From an uncultured bacterium (GTDB lineage Bacteria; Elusimicrobiota; Elusimicrobia; Elusimicrobiales; Elusimicrobiaceae), in the NCBI GenBank assembly GCA_949296525.1, contig CASFOP010000003.1:62001-126000 (forward strand): a DNA stretch of 64,000 nucleotides, written 5' to 3'. This document shows positions 9,060 through 18,260 of this stretch, in pieces. A program made the translations under genes and the position numbers. The notes under the pieces were generated by a model. That model was not told where the DNA came from, ran no database searches, and was given only the letters and a program-made list of their open reading frames with translations. Positions within the stretch are counted from its first letter, which is position 1, and the number at the start of each line of letters is the position of its first letter.

Positions 9060-9395
9060 TTATATCAAATTGGAAGCCTTTTGAACATCCGCCGCCAAAG
9101 CATCCAGCCAGGCGGCCAGTGAAGGAGTACCGCATATTTGCTTATCCAACTGTCCGCTGCGGTACAGAGAAAACAGGCGTCTTCCGGCACGGATATCAGT
9201 CAAATCATGGCCAGCAAATTTTGCCCATGGAACATATTCTGCTTGGCGGCTAGCTCCAGTTTTTGGCAGTAAGCGGTATTTATTTTCGCCCCATTTTAAT
9301 GCCCGACTCGCATAAAAGCGCAGCCTGACGCAACTGCGTTGGATTTTACGGAAAAGCCGCCTCCCCGAAGGGGTGGGCGCTTCTGAATTATTATA
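9060..9395 (-). pseudogene. Start-less open frame of 111 codons, probable gene remnant
   Basis: The stretch 9029-9512 has no intact gene. On the minus strand one frame is open from just after a stop at 9396-9398 to a TAA at 9060, with no ATG, GTG or TTG usable as a start. The translation looks protein-like, for example KWGENKYRLLPKTG, then YVPWAKFAGHDLTDIRAGRR and LFSLYRSGQLDKQ. I do not recognise the family. It may be the C-terminus of a decayed gene, or chance; a GC-rich imperfect hairpin (9357-9382) lies at its upstream end. Confidence 0.3.
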
Positions 9396-9443
9396 TTATT
9401 TTCACCGGTTCATTCACACGGCTTGAGACCCAAAAATCTTTTT

Positions 9444-9452
9444 TGATAAAAT
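9444..9452 (+). promoter_or_regulatory. Extended -10 for barrel protein gene
   Basis: TGATAAAAT matches the extended -10 form and would give a leader of roughly 55 nt before the ATG at 9513. A second candidate, TACAAT at 9491, is too close to be preferred. Confidence 0.4.
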
Positions 9453-9512
9453 TTATAAGTTGCCGCTTTACCCGCCGCAACGCATTCTTTTACAATTACC
9501 GGAGTACCACCC

Positions 9513-10274
9513 ATGTTAATAAAACGAACCATGGCCTGCGCGCTGTTGGCGCTGGCCGCTTTGCCCGCCTGTGCCCAGCTGCAGGAAGGCGTTTATGTAC
9601 ACGGCGTTATCCCGACGGAAAACGTAACTTCGCTGGAGCTGCGCCCGCGCTTTAAAGCCAAGGACGACAGCAAAAACGAAACCGTCGCCACGCTGGAATT
9701 TAAGCCTACTTTTAAATTAAACGACCATTGGAAATTTGGGGCGGAAATCCCGCTTTCGCGCTACAGCGAGGAAGGGTTTTCCGAAAAGGGTCTGGGCGAC
9801 ATTATGACCTCCTTTATTTATACGGACTATTCGCCCGAGAAAATATTTTCCTACGGCGTCGGGGCCGAAATTGTTTGGCCCACGGCCAGCCACGACAGCC
9901 TGGGCGACGGCAAAGTGGTGGCGGAACCCGAAGTGTTTTTGGTGTGGCAGCTGGCGCCGTGGTTCTTTGTGGAAACGGAATACCGCCACATTTTTTCCAT
10001 TGCCGGGGACGGCGGACGCGACGACATTAACGAAAGCCGCTACCGCATGATTTTCGGTTTCATGTTCCCTGACGAATGGTATTTTGAATTTGACCCGCGC
10101 TATACCGTGGACTATGAAAACCCGGGCGAAGCGGAGCTGATCGGCGAGTTTGAACTGGGCACCATGGTCAACGTCGGTTCTTCGGTTTACCTGCGCGGGG
10201 GCTGGCATTTAGCAGGCAACAAATATTCCCAGGACTGGGAAATTATGCTCGGCTTTAAAATCCTGTACCTGTAA
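9513..10274 (+). CDS. Outer-membrane beta-barrel protein, unknown role
   Basis: 253 residues. A signal peptide ends near CACAQ (about residue 22). The rest is alternating-hydrophobicity beta strands ending in LGFKILYL, as expected of a small barrel. Strand patterns such as ATLEFKPTFKLNDHWKFGAEIPL recall transporter-like barrels of the MetA-pathway/OmpA-like type, but the family is not certain. CCGGAG precedes the start. Single gene with its own promoter and terminator. Confidence 0.75.
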   Translation: MLIKRTMACALLALAALPACAQLQEGVYVHGVIPTENVTSLELRPRFKAKDDSKNETVATLEFKPTFKLNDHWKFGAEIPLSRYSEEGFSEKGLGDIMTSFIYTDYSPEKIFSYGVGAEIVWPTASHDSLGDGKVVAEPEVFLVWQLAPWFFVETEYRHIFSIAGDGGRDDINESRYRMIFGFMFPDEWYFEFDPRYTVDYENPGEAELIGEFELGTMVNVGSSVYLRGGWHLAGNKYSQDWEIMLGFKILYL

Positions 10275-10300
10275 AAAAGGCCCCGCACGGGGCCTTTTTT
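10273..10300. terminator. Bidirectional terminator
   Basis: Perfect 12-bp stem AAAAAAGGCCCC with its complement around a 4-nt loop. A and T runs on both sides let it serve the barrel gene (plus) and the small membrane protein gene (minus). Confidence 0.88.
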
Positions 10301-10550
10301 AACGCTTAAAAGTTTTTACCTGCATGCCCAGCACGCGGCCGAGCAACAAAAGCGGCAGGACAATAAACACCGTTACCACGGCCGTCACCAAAATCATAAT
10401 AAAACTAAACGCCAGCGCAATAAAACCGGACAGGAACCCCGCCCGCGCCTGATACACGCGTACGCGCTCCTGGGGCGTGTCCTGCACCACGGGCAGGCCG
10501 TTTTCGTCCAGCACTTCGGCTTCTATGACCTGGCTTTTCTTTTCTTCCAT
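10299..10550 (-). CDS. Small membrane protein of unknown function
   Basis: 83 residues: a charged N-terminal half (EEKKSQVIEAEVLDENGLPVV) and a long hydrophobic hairpin from about 38 to 74, then a basic tail. Cytoplasmic N-terminus with one or two membrane passes is likely. No recognised family. No Shine-Dalgarno; TGCGACAAT (extended -10) ends 6 nt before the ATG, so the message is probably leaderless. Codon use matches neighbours, and the shared terminator supports a real gene. Confidence 0.65.
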   Translation of the reverse strand: MEEKKSQVIEAEVLDENGLPVVQDTPQERVRVYQARAGFLSGFIALAFSFIMILVTAVVTVFIVLPLLLLGRVLGMQVKTFKR

Positions 10551-10624
10551 ATATATATTGTCGCATAATTTTCCCCGCTTTGGACAAAGAATAAAGCATT
10601 AGCAGGCACGGGAACGGGGCAAAT

Positions 10625-10633
10625 TGCTAAAAT
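10625..10633 (+). promoter_or_regulatory. Extended -10 for valS
   Basis: TGCTAAAAT fits the extended -10 form about 60 bp before the valS start. The leader is too short for a T-box. Confidence 0.5.
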
Positions 10634-10692
10634 ATATACAGGTTACGCGTGAAGTCACATCACGCAAATTTACAAACCGAAGGAAGAACAAC

Positions 10693-13410
10693 ATGCTGCC
10701 TAAAGCGTACGAACCGCAAGAAGTGGAAGAAAAACTCGTCAATAAATGGCAAGAAGCCAAACTTTTTGCCGCCAAAGTAGATAAAAACAAAAAACCCTTT
10801 GTCATCGTTATCCCGCCGCCGAATATTACGGGAGCCCTGCATATGGGCCATGCGTTAAACGATACCCTGCAGGACGCGCTGATCCGCGCGCACCGTATGT
10901 TTGGGCAGGAGGCCTACTGGGTGCCGGGCACGGACCACGGCGGTATCGCCACGCAAAACGTCATTGAGAAAAAGCTGTCCAAAGAACAGCACCTCTCCCG
11001 CCATGACCTGGGCCGCGAAAAATTCGTGGAAACCGTCTGGGACTGGTACAATGAATGCGGAAACGCCATTTTCAATCAATTTAAAAAAATGGGCTGGAGC
11101 CTGGATCTGTCCCCGGAAAACATCCGTTTCACCATGGACAAACAGCGCGCCAAATCCGTCTATGAATGTTTTAAACGCCTGTGGGAAAAAGGCTATATTT
11201 ACCGCGGCAAACGCCTGATTAACTGGTGCGTACGCTGCTCCACCGCCTTGTCCGACATTGAAGTGGAGCATGAACAGCACGCGGGCAAGCTCTGGCATTT
11301 GCGCTACAAAGGAGAGGACGGCGGCGAAGGCGTCGTCATCGCCACCACGCGCCCCGAAACCATTTACGCCGACGCGGCCATCGCCGTCAATCCCAAAGAC
11401 CCGCGTTATAAAGATCTGGTGGGCAAAAAAGTCATTATCCCGCTGGCAAACCGTGCCATACCCGTTATTGCCGATGAAGCCGTGGAAATGGACTTCGGCA
11501 CCGGCGCGCTGAAAATTACGCCCGCACACGACGCGACGGACTATGAAGTGGGCCAGCGGCACAACCTGCCCATGCTGACGGTCATCAACGACAAAGGCAA
11601 AATGATCAACTGCCCCGAAAAATACCTGGGCATGGACCGCGACGTCTGCCGCAAAGAAACCGTCAAAGATTTGGAAGAAGCGGGCCTGCTGGTCAAAGAA
11701 GAAAAATACAACAACGCCGTTTCCGCCTGCTACCGCTGCCACAACGCCATTGAGCCGTATTTGAGCGAACAGTGGTTCGTCAAAATGGACAAACTGGCCG
11801 CGCCGGCCATCGCCGCGGCGGAATCGGGCGAGCTGCAGTTCCACCCCGCCAGCTGGAAAACCCCGTTTGTCAACTGGCTTAAAAACATACAGGACTGGTG
11901 CATTTCCCGCCAAATCTGGTGGGGGCACCGCATCCCCGTGTGGTACTGCCGCCACTGCAGCGCCAAAGGGCTGACCTTTGCCACGGACAAGCAGGGCAAA
12001 GAACAGCTGACCAAAGTGTCCTTTGAAGACGGTGCGCAGCCCATTGTGTCTTTTGAAAAACCGGCGCAGTGCCCGCACTGCCACGGCCACGACCTGGTGC
12101 AGGACCCCGATGTGCTGGACACCTGGTTTTCTTCGGCGCTGTGGCCGATGTCCGTTTTTGGCTGGCCGGACGAAACCGAAGAACTCAATTATTTCTATCC
12201 CACCACGTCCATGGTCACGGGCTATGAAATTTTGTACCTGTGGGTGGCCCGCATGGTGATGATGGGACTGGAATTTAAAGGCAAACTGCCGTTCAAAGAC
12301 GTATTTTTAAACGGTATTGTGCGCGACAAGCGCGGCAAGAAAATGTCCAAATCTTTGGGCAACGTCATTGACCCGTTGGACATGACCGCCAAATACGGCA
12401 CGGACGCGGTGCGCTTTTCGCTGCTGATGCAGGCGGTGCCGGGCAAGGATATCCCCTACGCCGAAGAAAGCATCACCGGCGCGCGCAACTTCTGCAATAA
12501 AATTTACAATGCTTCGCGCTTTATCCTGATGAATATGGAAGGGATAAAAGGCCCGCTGGCCATGCCCAAAGAAGCCAAAGAGCTGGCCGACCGGTGGATT
12601 TTGGACCGCTATGAAAACGCGATAAAAACCGCGCGCGAAGGCATAGAGAAATACAACCTCGCTCTGACCGCCACCACGCTGTATCACTTTTTGTGGGGTG
12701 ATTTCTGCGACTGGTATATTGAGCTGGCCAAACAGCGCTTTCAAACCGATGAAAAAGAATACGTCATGGCGCTGTGCGTCAATATCCTGTACGGCACGCT
12801 CAAGGCCCTGCACCCGCTGATTCCGTTTATTACCGAAGAAATCGCGGCCAGCCTGCGCCCGTATGTGGACGAAAAAGGGGAATTTTTGCTGCAACAGAAA
12901 TATCCCGAATTTGACGCGTCGCTATTAGCCCCCGAAGCGGTCAAAAAAATGCAGACCGTACAGGGAATTACCAAAGAAATCCGCACCATACGCGCGCAGT
13001 TCAATGTGCCGCCCGGGCTGAAAATCAAAGCCCTGCTCTCGGCCAAAGACGAAGCGGAGCTGTCCGTCGCACGCCAGTATGAAGGATACATCAAACTGAT
13101 GGCCAAACTGGACGAACTGCAAAGCGGCGCGGATTTATCCAAGCCCAAACAAACCGCCACGGCCACTTATGGCAACATCGCTATTTATGTGCCGCTGACG
13201 GGACTGATTGACTTTGACAAAGAAAAGAAACGCCTGGAAAAAGACATCGCCGCCGCGCAGGCCAATATTGCTTCGCGCCAGGCGCGTCTGGCGCAGGAGA
13301 ACTTTATCAAAAACGCGCCGCAGGAACAAATAGACAAAACCAAGGCTGAACTGGCCGCCGCGCAAACCCTGCTCACGCAGGCGCAGGCCGCGCTGGCGGA
13401 TTTGGCTTAA
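10693..13410 (+). CDS. valS: Valine--tRNA ligase
   Basis: 905 residues from the ATG at 10693, behind GAAGGAAG; upstream in-frame starts have no ribosome site. Class I synthetase that charges tRNA-Val. HMGH signature at about 50-53, KMSKS at about 549-553, the CP1 editing domain between them, anticodon-binding domain after about 620, and the C-terminal coiled-coil arm (FDKEKKRLEKDIAAAQANI). Intact and of normal length. Confidence 0.97.
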   Translation: MLPKAYEPQEVEEKLVNKWQEAKLFAAKVDKNKKPFVIVIPPPNITGALHMGHALNDTLQDALIRAHRMFGQEAYWVPGTDHGGIATQNVIEKKLSKEQHLSRHDLGREKFVETVWDWYNECGNAIFNQFKKMGWSLDLSPENIRFTMDKQRAKSVYECFKRLWEKGYIYRGKRLINWCVRCSTALSDIEVEHEQHAGKLWHLRYKGEDGGEGVVIATTRPETIYADAAIAVNPKDPRYKDLVGKKVIIPLANRAIPVIADEAVEMDFGTGALKITPAHDATDYEVGQRHNLPMLTVINDKGKMINCPEKYLGMDRDVCRKETVKDLEEAGLLVKEEKYNNAVSACYRCHNAIEPYLSEQWFVKMDKLAAPAIAAAESGELQFHPASWKTPFVNWLKNIQDWCISRQIWWGHRIPVWYCRHCSAKGLTFATDKQGKEQLTKVSFEDGAQPIVSFEKPAQCPHCHGHDLVQDPDVLDTWFSSALWPMSVFGWPDETEELNYFYPTTSMVTGYEILYLWVARMVMMGLEFKGKLPFKDVFLNGIVRDKRGKKMSKSLGNVIDPLDMTAKYGTDAVRFSLLMQAVPGKDIPYAEESITGARNFCNKIYNASRFILMNMEGIKGPLAMPKEAKELADRWILDRYENAIKTAREGIEKYNLALTATTLYHFLWGDFCDWYIELAKQRFQTDEKEYVMALCVNILYGTLKALHPLIPFITEEIAASLRPYVDEKGEFLLQQKYPEFDASLLAPEAVKKMQTVQGITKEIRTIRAQFNVPPGLKIKALLSAKDEAELSVARQYEGYIKLMAKLDELQSGADLSKPKQTATATYGNIAIYVPLTGLIDFDKEKKRLEKDIAAAQANIASRQARLAQENFIKNAPQEQIDKTKAELAAAQTLLTQAQAALADLA

Positions 13411-13422
13411 CGGGCTTTATAC

Positions 13423-13448
13423 GCACTGCCCCGCATACGGGGCAGTGC
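13423..13448. other. Hairpin after valS without a T tract
   Basis: 10-bp perfect stem GCACTGCCCC with its complement and a 6-nt loop. No T run follows on either strand, so it is either a weak terminator or an RNA-stability element between valS and the next gene. Confidence 0.5.
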
Positions 13449-13474
13449 AAATATACTCCAAACGGGAGGAGCTT

Positions 13475-14815
13475 ATGAAAAAATTTTTACTGTTTGCGCT
13501 GTGCACCCTATTGCCGATGGCGGCGGCCGCACAGCAAAACTGGAAAGCCGTCGTCCGCTACAATAAGCAGGATGCCAAGACGAAATTGACGGACAAGTTG
13601 ACCGAATACGTTGTCTATGACACCCAGGCCGGGACGGACGCAGATACAACACCTTCCAGCAAAGGGCAAACCGCTTTTGCCAAAAAACTGGCCAAAGACT
13701 TAAAACGCATCGGAGCGCAAAATGTTACCGTGTCCAAAAGCGGCATACTGACAGCGGAGATACCGGCCACTTCCTCTAAACCGCTCCCAACGCTGCTTTT
13801 TGCAGCGCACCTGGACACTACCCCCTTCCTCTCCGGCAAAGACGTCAAACCGCAGGTTCACGCCAAATACAACGGCGGGGATATTGTTATTAATCCGCAG
13901 GCTAATTTACGCCTGACTCAGTACAACAGCCCACAACTGATGTCGGCCCGGACACATGATCTGATTACCGCTTCCGGCGGCACGGTGCTGGGCGCGGACG
14001 CCAAAGCGAGTGCCGCTATATTGCTGACATATGCGGATTATCTGTTGGGGAACACCTCCGTGGCGCACGGCCCGGTAAAACTGCTTTTCCTGCCGGACGC
14101 TTTGAGCGGACAAGGCATGCAGAAGCTGGATCCTAAGTCTTTGGGAGCAGATTATGCCTATGTGCTGAATGCCGGAAATACCGGTGAATTTACCTCCGAA
14201 AATTTCAATACCCGCTACTTTACCGCCGTATTTGACGGTAACCGCAATATAACCCCCGGGGAAGCCATGTATTCGGACTTTGCCGATAACCTGCTGATGG
14301 CGGCCGATTTCCACACCCTGTTGCCGCGTCACCGCCGGCCTGAGACTACCGCCGGAAACCGTGGATTTATCTGGGTCAATACTGTAACGAATGAGGGAGA
14401 CAGAAGCATCGTGCGGGGCGAAATCAGCGCCTTTACCGACGAGGAAATGAAAGAACTCTCCGATTTGGTTACCCAATCGTTCAATACGGTTAAAAGCATG
14501 CATTCCAAAAACAAGGGAGCAGAGTTAACCTTTACAAACGGTGCCAAAAACCTGCGTCCTGCGCTCCCCGCCCTGATACTAAGCCAAATACAGACAACCA
14601 TGCAGCAGGAAGAAACCACCCCCGCTCCCGTCGTACGGCGCGACAACGGCGGGCTGGCGGCGGCTTTAACAGCCGGCGGGCTGCCGGCCGTAGGGCTGTT
14701 TAACGGGTCATTCAACACCGGCACGGAACTGGAATACGCCGATGCGGATGTTATGGAATCGGCCCTGCGCACCTTACTGACCCTGACGGCGGACTGGCCA
14801 GCCGCGCAAGATTAG
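13475..14815 (+). CDS. Secreted PepT-like M20 paralogue lacking catalytic residues
   Basis: 446 residues from the ATG at 13475 (GGGAGGAG before it). Signal peptide ends about residue 19. It aligns along its length with the intact PepT-like protein encoded next. The first metal motif AHLDTTP (H112, D114) is kept and GADDKAG has become GADAKAS. The catalytic Glu motif TPNEDVG is replaced by LPDALSG, the metal-binding FDFDGG by VLNAG, and the final His motif NPHAFTE by FNTGTEL. It therefore should not be an active aminopeptidase; a regulatory or binding partner role is an inference. Confidence 0.8.
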   Translation: MKKFLLFALCTLLPMAAAAQQNWKAVVRYNKQDAKTKLTDKLTEYVVYDTQAGTDADTTPSSKGQTAFAKKLAKDLKRIGAQNVTVSKSGILTAEIPATSSKPLPTLLFAAHLDTTPFLSGKDVKPQVHAKYNGGDIVINPQANLRLTQYNSPQLMSARTHDLITASGGTVLGADAKASAAILLTYADYLLGNTSVAHGPVKLLFLPDALSGQGMQKLDPKSLGADYAYVLNAGNTGEFTSENFNTRYFTAVFDGNRNITPGEAMYSDFADNLLMAADFHTLLPRHRRPETTAGNRGFIWVNTVTNEGDRSIVRGEISAFTDEEMKELSDLVTQSFNTVKSMHSKNKGAELTFTNGAKNLRPALPALILSQIQTTMQQEETTPAPVVRRDNGGLAAALTAGGLPAVGLFNGSFNTGTELEYADADVMESALRTLLTLTADWPAAQD

Positions 14816-14825
14816 CCTTTTGCAC

Positions 14826-14853
14826 AACCCCGCCCGTACGGCGGGGTTTTTAT
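14826..14853 (+). terminator. Terminator after degenerate PepT-like gene
   Basis: 9-bp stem AACCCCGCC with its complement and a 5-nt loop, then TTTTATT. It separates the two PepT-like genes into different transcription units. Confidence 0.85.
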
Positions 14854-14903
14854 TAAAAATATAGACAAGAACAGACCTAGTCTTTTTGTAGGACTTCTGG
14901 CCC

Positions 14904-14933
14904 TTGTAAAAAATAAGGCGGATTGATTACAAT
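14904..14933 (+). promoter_or_regulatory. Promoter for pepT-rdgB
   Basis: TTGTAA, an 18-nt spacer, then TACAAT; about 60 bp before the pepT start. Confidence 0.45.
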
Positions 14934-14992
14934 AAGAAAATGAAGGCCCCGGATCGCGCAACTTTGATAAATTTTACCACAGGAGAATTTCT

Positions 14993-16318
14993 ATGAGAAA
15001 ACTATTGGCCTGGCCCGTAGTATTTGCCCTGCTTTTCAGTGCGGCGGCGGCATTTGCCCAAACCAACATTGCCGATAAATACCGCACGGGGATGATCCCG
15101 CGCTTTGTCAAATATGTACAAATAGACAGCATGAGCGACGTAAACGCCGAATGGATGACTCCCGGGCAGGAAAAAATGGCCCAGGCTTTATACGAAGAAA
15201 TAAAGACCTTCGGTTTCCCGACCTATTTTTCCAAAGATAAATATATTTACGTCAACATTCCTTCCAATCTCAAAGACCGCCAGGCACCGGTACTGGGGCT
15301 AAGCGCCCATTATGATACCACGCCCGATATTATCGGCGTAGGGGTGAAACCGCAAGTCATCCGGAACTATGACGGGAAGCCCATCACGCTTAAAAACGGG
15401 CATGTTATTAATTTTGACAGTGACCCGTATCTGCGCAACATGATTGGCAAAACCATCGTCACCTCCGACGGCACCACCAACCTGGGCGCCGATGACAAAG
15501 CCGGCGTAACCATTTTGGTCACCCTGCTGCAGACGCTGGCCGAAAACCCAAAACTGCCGCACGGCCCCATCCAGGTGGTCATTACCCCCAATGAGGATGT
15601 AGGCCGCAGCGCCGAACGCTTGGAACTGGAATATTACCATCCCGATTATGCCTTTGACTTTGACGGCGGCGTAAACGGTGAAGCGTTAGTCGGCAATTTT
15701 TCCGCAGACCGTATCGTGGTCACTGCCCAGGGCGTCAACGGCCATCAGTCCTATGCGGCTGAAAACGGTTACCGCAACTCGGTCAAGCCGATTGCCGACC
15801 TGATTGCCAAAGTGGTGCCGACCCAGAGCCTTCCCAACAACAGCTCGGGCACCGAAGGATATATAGAACCGCGCGAACTGAAAAGCGATCTGCAAAATAA
15901 CACGACCTCGGCCGCCTTCCATGTGCGTTCTTTTGATGAAAAAGAACGCCAGGGCTACCTCCGGGCCATTAAGCACAACGCCGACAGCTTATCCAAGGCC
16001 TTGGGCGTGGCCATTGAAGTGGAAATTATCAAACAATATGAAAACGTGGAATACGGCGTAAAACCCGAAGCGCTGGATTTGCTCAAAAAAGCCATGGAAG
16101 ACGCGGGCGTCACGCCCAATCCCAAAAAAGAACGCGCCGGCACCACCTCGGCCATGATTATGGCCAAATACGGTTTCGGCGGCTACACCATATTCACGGG
16201 GCAGAACAATCCGCACGCTTTTACCGAATGGCTCAGCGAAGAAGATATGTTCCGCTCTTATCTGACGGCCCTGAATTTAGTGAAATACACCGCGCAAATG
16301 GGTATTTCGGATAAATAA
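14993..16318 (+). CDS. pepT: Peptidase T-like M20 metallopeptidase with signal peptide
   Basis: 441 residues. Family M20B tripeptide aminopeptidase: H106 and D108 (AHYDTTPD), bridging D167 (GADDKAG), catalytic E201 (TPNEDVG), D224 (FDFDGG), dimer-domain H251 (GVNGHQS) and final ligand H408 (NPHAFTE). An N-terminal signal peptide (cut about residue 22 after AFA) is unlike E. coli PepT, which is cytoplasmic, so this protein likely trims peptides in the periplasm. AGGAGAA precedes the start. rdgB follows after 2 bp. Confidence 0.88.
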   Translation: MRKLLAWPVVFALLFSAAAAFAQTNIADKYRTGMIPRFVKYVQIDSMSDVNAEWMTPGQEKMAQALYEEIKTFGFPTYFSKDKYIYVNIPSNLKDRQAPVLGLSAHYDTTPDIIGVGVKPQVIRNYDGKPITLKNGHVINFDSDPYLRNMIGKTIVTSDGTTNLGADDKAGVTILVTLLQTLAENPKLPHGPIQVVITPNEDVGRSAERLELEYYHPDYAFDFDGGVNGEALVGNFSADRIVVTAQGVNGHQSYAAENGYRNSVKPIADLIAKVVPTQSLPNNSSGTEGYIEPRELKSDLQNNTTSAAFHVRSFDEKERQGYLRAIKHNADSLSKALGVAIEVEIIKQYENVEYGVKPEALDLLKKAMEDAGVTPNPKKERAGTTSAMIMAKYGFGGYTIFTGQNNPHAFTEWLSEEDMFRSYLTALNLVKYTAQMGISDK

Positions 16319-16320
16319 TC

Positions 16321-16929
16321 ATGAAAATCCTCATCGCTACCGGCAACGAGCATAAATTCAAAGAAATTACAGACATCCTCCCCCGCAAAACCAAAACGGG
16401 GGAGGATATAGAATATGTCAGCTTGGCCGGTATCGGAGGGTTAAGACTTCCCCCGGAAACGGGAACCACCCTGACGGAAAATGCAGAAAAAAAGGCCGTT
16501 TATGCCGCCAAAGAAACGGGGCTGCCGGCCATCTCTGATGATACGGGGTTGGAAGTGGAGTTTTTAAACGGAAGGCCCGGCGTGCGGACGGCCCGCTACG
16601 CGGGAGAACATGCCGATGCCGATGACAACAACCGCAAATTGCTAAACGAGCTGGAAGGCCTGTTTTTGGGCAAGCGCGCCGCCTGTTTCCGCACCGTAGC
16701 CTGCCTGGCCACCCCGAACGGTGACATATTGCATTTTGAAGGCTCCCTGGATGGGTTTATCGGCTTTGGGTACCGGGGTACAAACGGGTTTGGCTATGAC
16801 CCTATTTTTATTGTCGCCGGTATGCGCAAAACATTGGCAGAATTGACCGAACAAGAGAAAAACACCATCAGCCATCGGGGAAAAGCTTTCCGTCAGCTGG
16901 CGGCATATTTGGAAACATTAAAACAGTAA
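16321..16929 (+). CDS. rdgB: XTP/dITP diphosphatase (RdgB/HAM1)
   Basis: 202 residues. Hydrolyses ITP, dITP and XTP to monophosphates to keep them out of nucleic acids. Typical motifs: ATGNEHKFKEI at the N-terminus, catalytic SDDTGLEV near 72-79, and GFGYDPIF followed by SHRGKAFRQL at the C-terminus. No own ribosome site is visible; with only 2 bp from the pepT stop, it is probably translated by coupling. Confidence 0.93.
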   Translation: MKILIATGNEHKFKEITDILPRKTKTGEDIEYVSLAGIGGLRLPPETGTTLTENAEKKAVYAAKETGLPAISDDTGLEVEFLNGRPGVRTARYAGEHADADDNNRKLLNELEGLFLGKRAACFRTVACLATPNGDILHFEGSLDGFIGFGYRGTNGFGYDPIFIVAGMRKTLAELTEQEKNTISHRGKAFRQLAAYLETLKQ

Positions 16930-16994
16930 TTTTTCCCCCCGCTGCAGCAGATATGCCGGGGTTTATATGGACCGAACCCTTCCGGGCCAGCCGC

Positions 16995-17777
16995 TCAAAT
17001 TTGAATGAACAGCATTTCCGGGCGTACCAAGTAAAACAAATTAATCAGTGCACCCGCACTCAAAAAGGGGCCAAAAGGGATAGCGTCCTCTTTTTTCTTG
17101 CCTTTAAACAACATCAGGAAAACGGAATAAGCAAGCCCCAGCGCGGAAGCAAACACAATCGTGGTAATGACTCCTTCCCACCCCACAAAAGCGCCGATGC
17201 CGCCCATCAGTTTGACATCCCCTCCGCCCATGGCTTCTTTTTTAAACATCAGGCTGCCCAGTACGGCCACGGCCAAAGTGCCGAAAAACCCTACTGCAGC
17301 CCCTAAAAGGCTTTGCAAAAACATCCCCCAGCCCGATCCCTCAAAAACCGGGTTCAGCCAGCAAAAAGCAAACCCCAGGACAATCAGCCCCAGGGAAAAG
17401 CGGTCGGGGATAATCATCAGTTCCCAGTCAATGACGGACAAAATAATCAGCGCATATACGGCCGCCAGCAACACGCCAGTCCAAGCCGTCAGCCCCCAGC
17501 GCCAGACAAAAAGCACCGTCAGCAGGCCGGCCAGCAGTTCAACTATGGGGTATTGGCAGGAAATCGGGGCCTTGCAATGGCGGCATTTCCCCCGTAAAAT
17601 AATGTAGCTGAGCACGGGGATATTGTCATAAAATTTAATATGCGCACCGCATTTCGGGCAAAAAGAAGGCGGCCAAACAATAGACTTATTTTGCGGAATA
17701 CGGTAGATACACACATTTAAAAAACTGCCGATTATCAAACCAAACAATGCGGAAAAAAATAAAATCAACCCGTCCAT
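16995..17777 (-). CDS. pilD: Prepilin peptidase (type IV leader peptidase/methylase)
   Basis: 260 residues from the ATG at 17777, 8 nt after AAGGAG; the GTG 9 nt upstream abuts the ribosome site and is rejected. Multi-pass inner-membrane aspartyl protease that cuts prepilin leaders and methylates the new N-terminus. Zinc-type cysteine pairs CPKC and CRHC are in the cytoplasmic loop. Catalytic Asp residues lie in IDWELMIIPD and GGGDVKLMGG. It presumably processes the four pilins and the pseudopilin of this window. Confidence 0.94.
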   Translation of the reverse strand: MDGLILFFSALFGLIIGSFLNVCIYRIPQNKSIVWPPSFCPKCGAHIKFYDNIPVLSYIILRGKCRHCKAPISCQYPIVELLAGLLTVLFVWRWGLTAWTGVLLAAVYALIILSVIDWELMIIPDRFSLGLIVLGFAFCWLNPVFEGSGWGMFLQSLLGAAVGFFGTLAVAVLGSLMFKKEAMGGGDVKLMGGIGAFVGWEGVITTIVFASALGLAYSVFLMLFKGKKKEDAIPFGPFLSAGALINLFYLVRPEMLFIQI

Positions 17778-17796
17778 TATCAACACTCCTTTTTAC

Positions 17797-17823
17797 ATAA
17801 AAAAGCCCCCGCCTTCCGGCGGG
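17797..17823 (-). terminator. Terminator after GspG-like gene
   Basis: Stem CCCGCC/GGCGGG with a TTCC loop and, on the minus strand, GGC then T6. It separates the pseudopilin gene from pilD. Confidence 0.75.
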
Positions 17824-17831
17824 AACCAAAA

Positions 17832-18248
17832 TTAATGGGTATTCCAGGCCTTGCCGTAACTGTCCTCTTTGTCCGTATTGACAAATACGTCTCCAAACCG
17901 CGGGTCGGAGGCATCACTGACATAAGCCCAGCCGCCGGTTTTGTCAAAGGCCTGTTCGTACGAACCGGACGACACTTTATTTGTTGGCTCAAAACCGGGC
18001 ACATCCGCCTGCGGGATGGCCTCTATATAACGCGGCACCAGGCTGCTTAAATCATCGGTGGGATACATACCCTGGTTTTCGCCGTAATAGGCCGCTATGG
18101 CACTGCGCAGGCGCACCAGCTGGTGCTTGGTGCTGCCCTCACGCGCCTTATGCACCAAAGTAATAAATTTGGGCACCGTCAGCCCCAACAACACGGCAAA
18201 AACAAGCACCGTTACGGTTACTTCCACCAGGGTAAAACCTTTTTTCAT
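17832..18248 (-). CDS. GspG-like pseudopilin
   Basis: 138 residues. Very short leader MKKG cut before FTLVEVTVTVLVFAVLLGL, with Glu at mature position 5. The C-terminal domain has the GspG pattern: PxDDLSSLVPRYIEAIPQ, then GGWAYVSDASDPRFGDVFVN. GspG is the major pseudopilin of type II secretion; no other gsp gene is nearby, so a minor-pilin role is possible. AAGGTGG precedes the start, unlike the leaderless pilin genes. Confidence 0.82.
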   Translation of the reverse strand: MKKGFTLVEVTVTVLVFAVLLGLTVPKFITLVHKAREGSTKHQLVRLRSAIAAYYGENQGMYPTDDLSSLVPRYIEAIPQADVPGFEPTNKVSSGSYEQAFDKTGGWAYVSDASDPRFGDVFVNTDKEDSYGKAWNTH

Positions 18249-18260
18249 ACTGCCACCTTT

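Noticed and set aside
10560-10692. T-box leader for valS
   Set aside because: The leader is only about 50 nt from the predicted transcription start, and no specifier or antiterminator is seen.
10855-12090. 411-residue minus-strand open frame
   Set aside because: Antisense to valS, whose motifs are unmistakable.
14870-14895. Small hairpin AGAC-CTA-GTCT followed by T5 upstream of pepT
   Set aside because: A 4-bp stem is too weak; a strong terminator already lies at 14826-14853.
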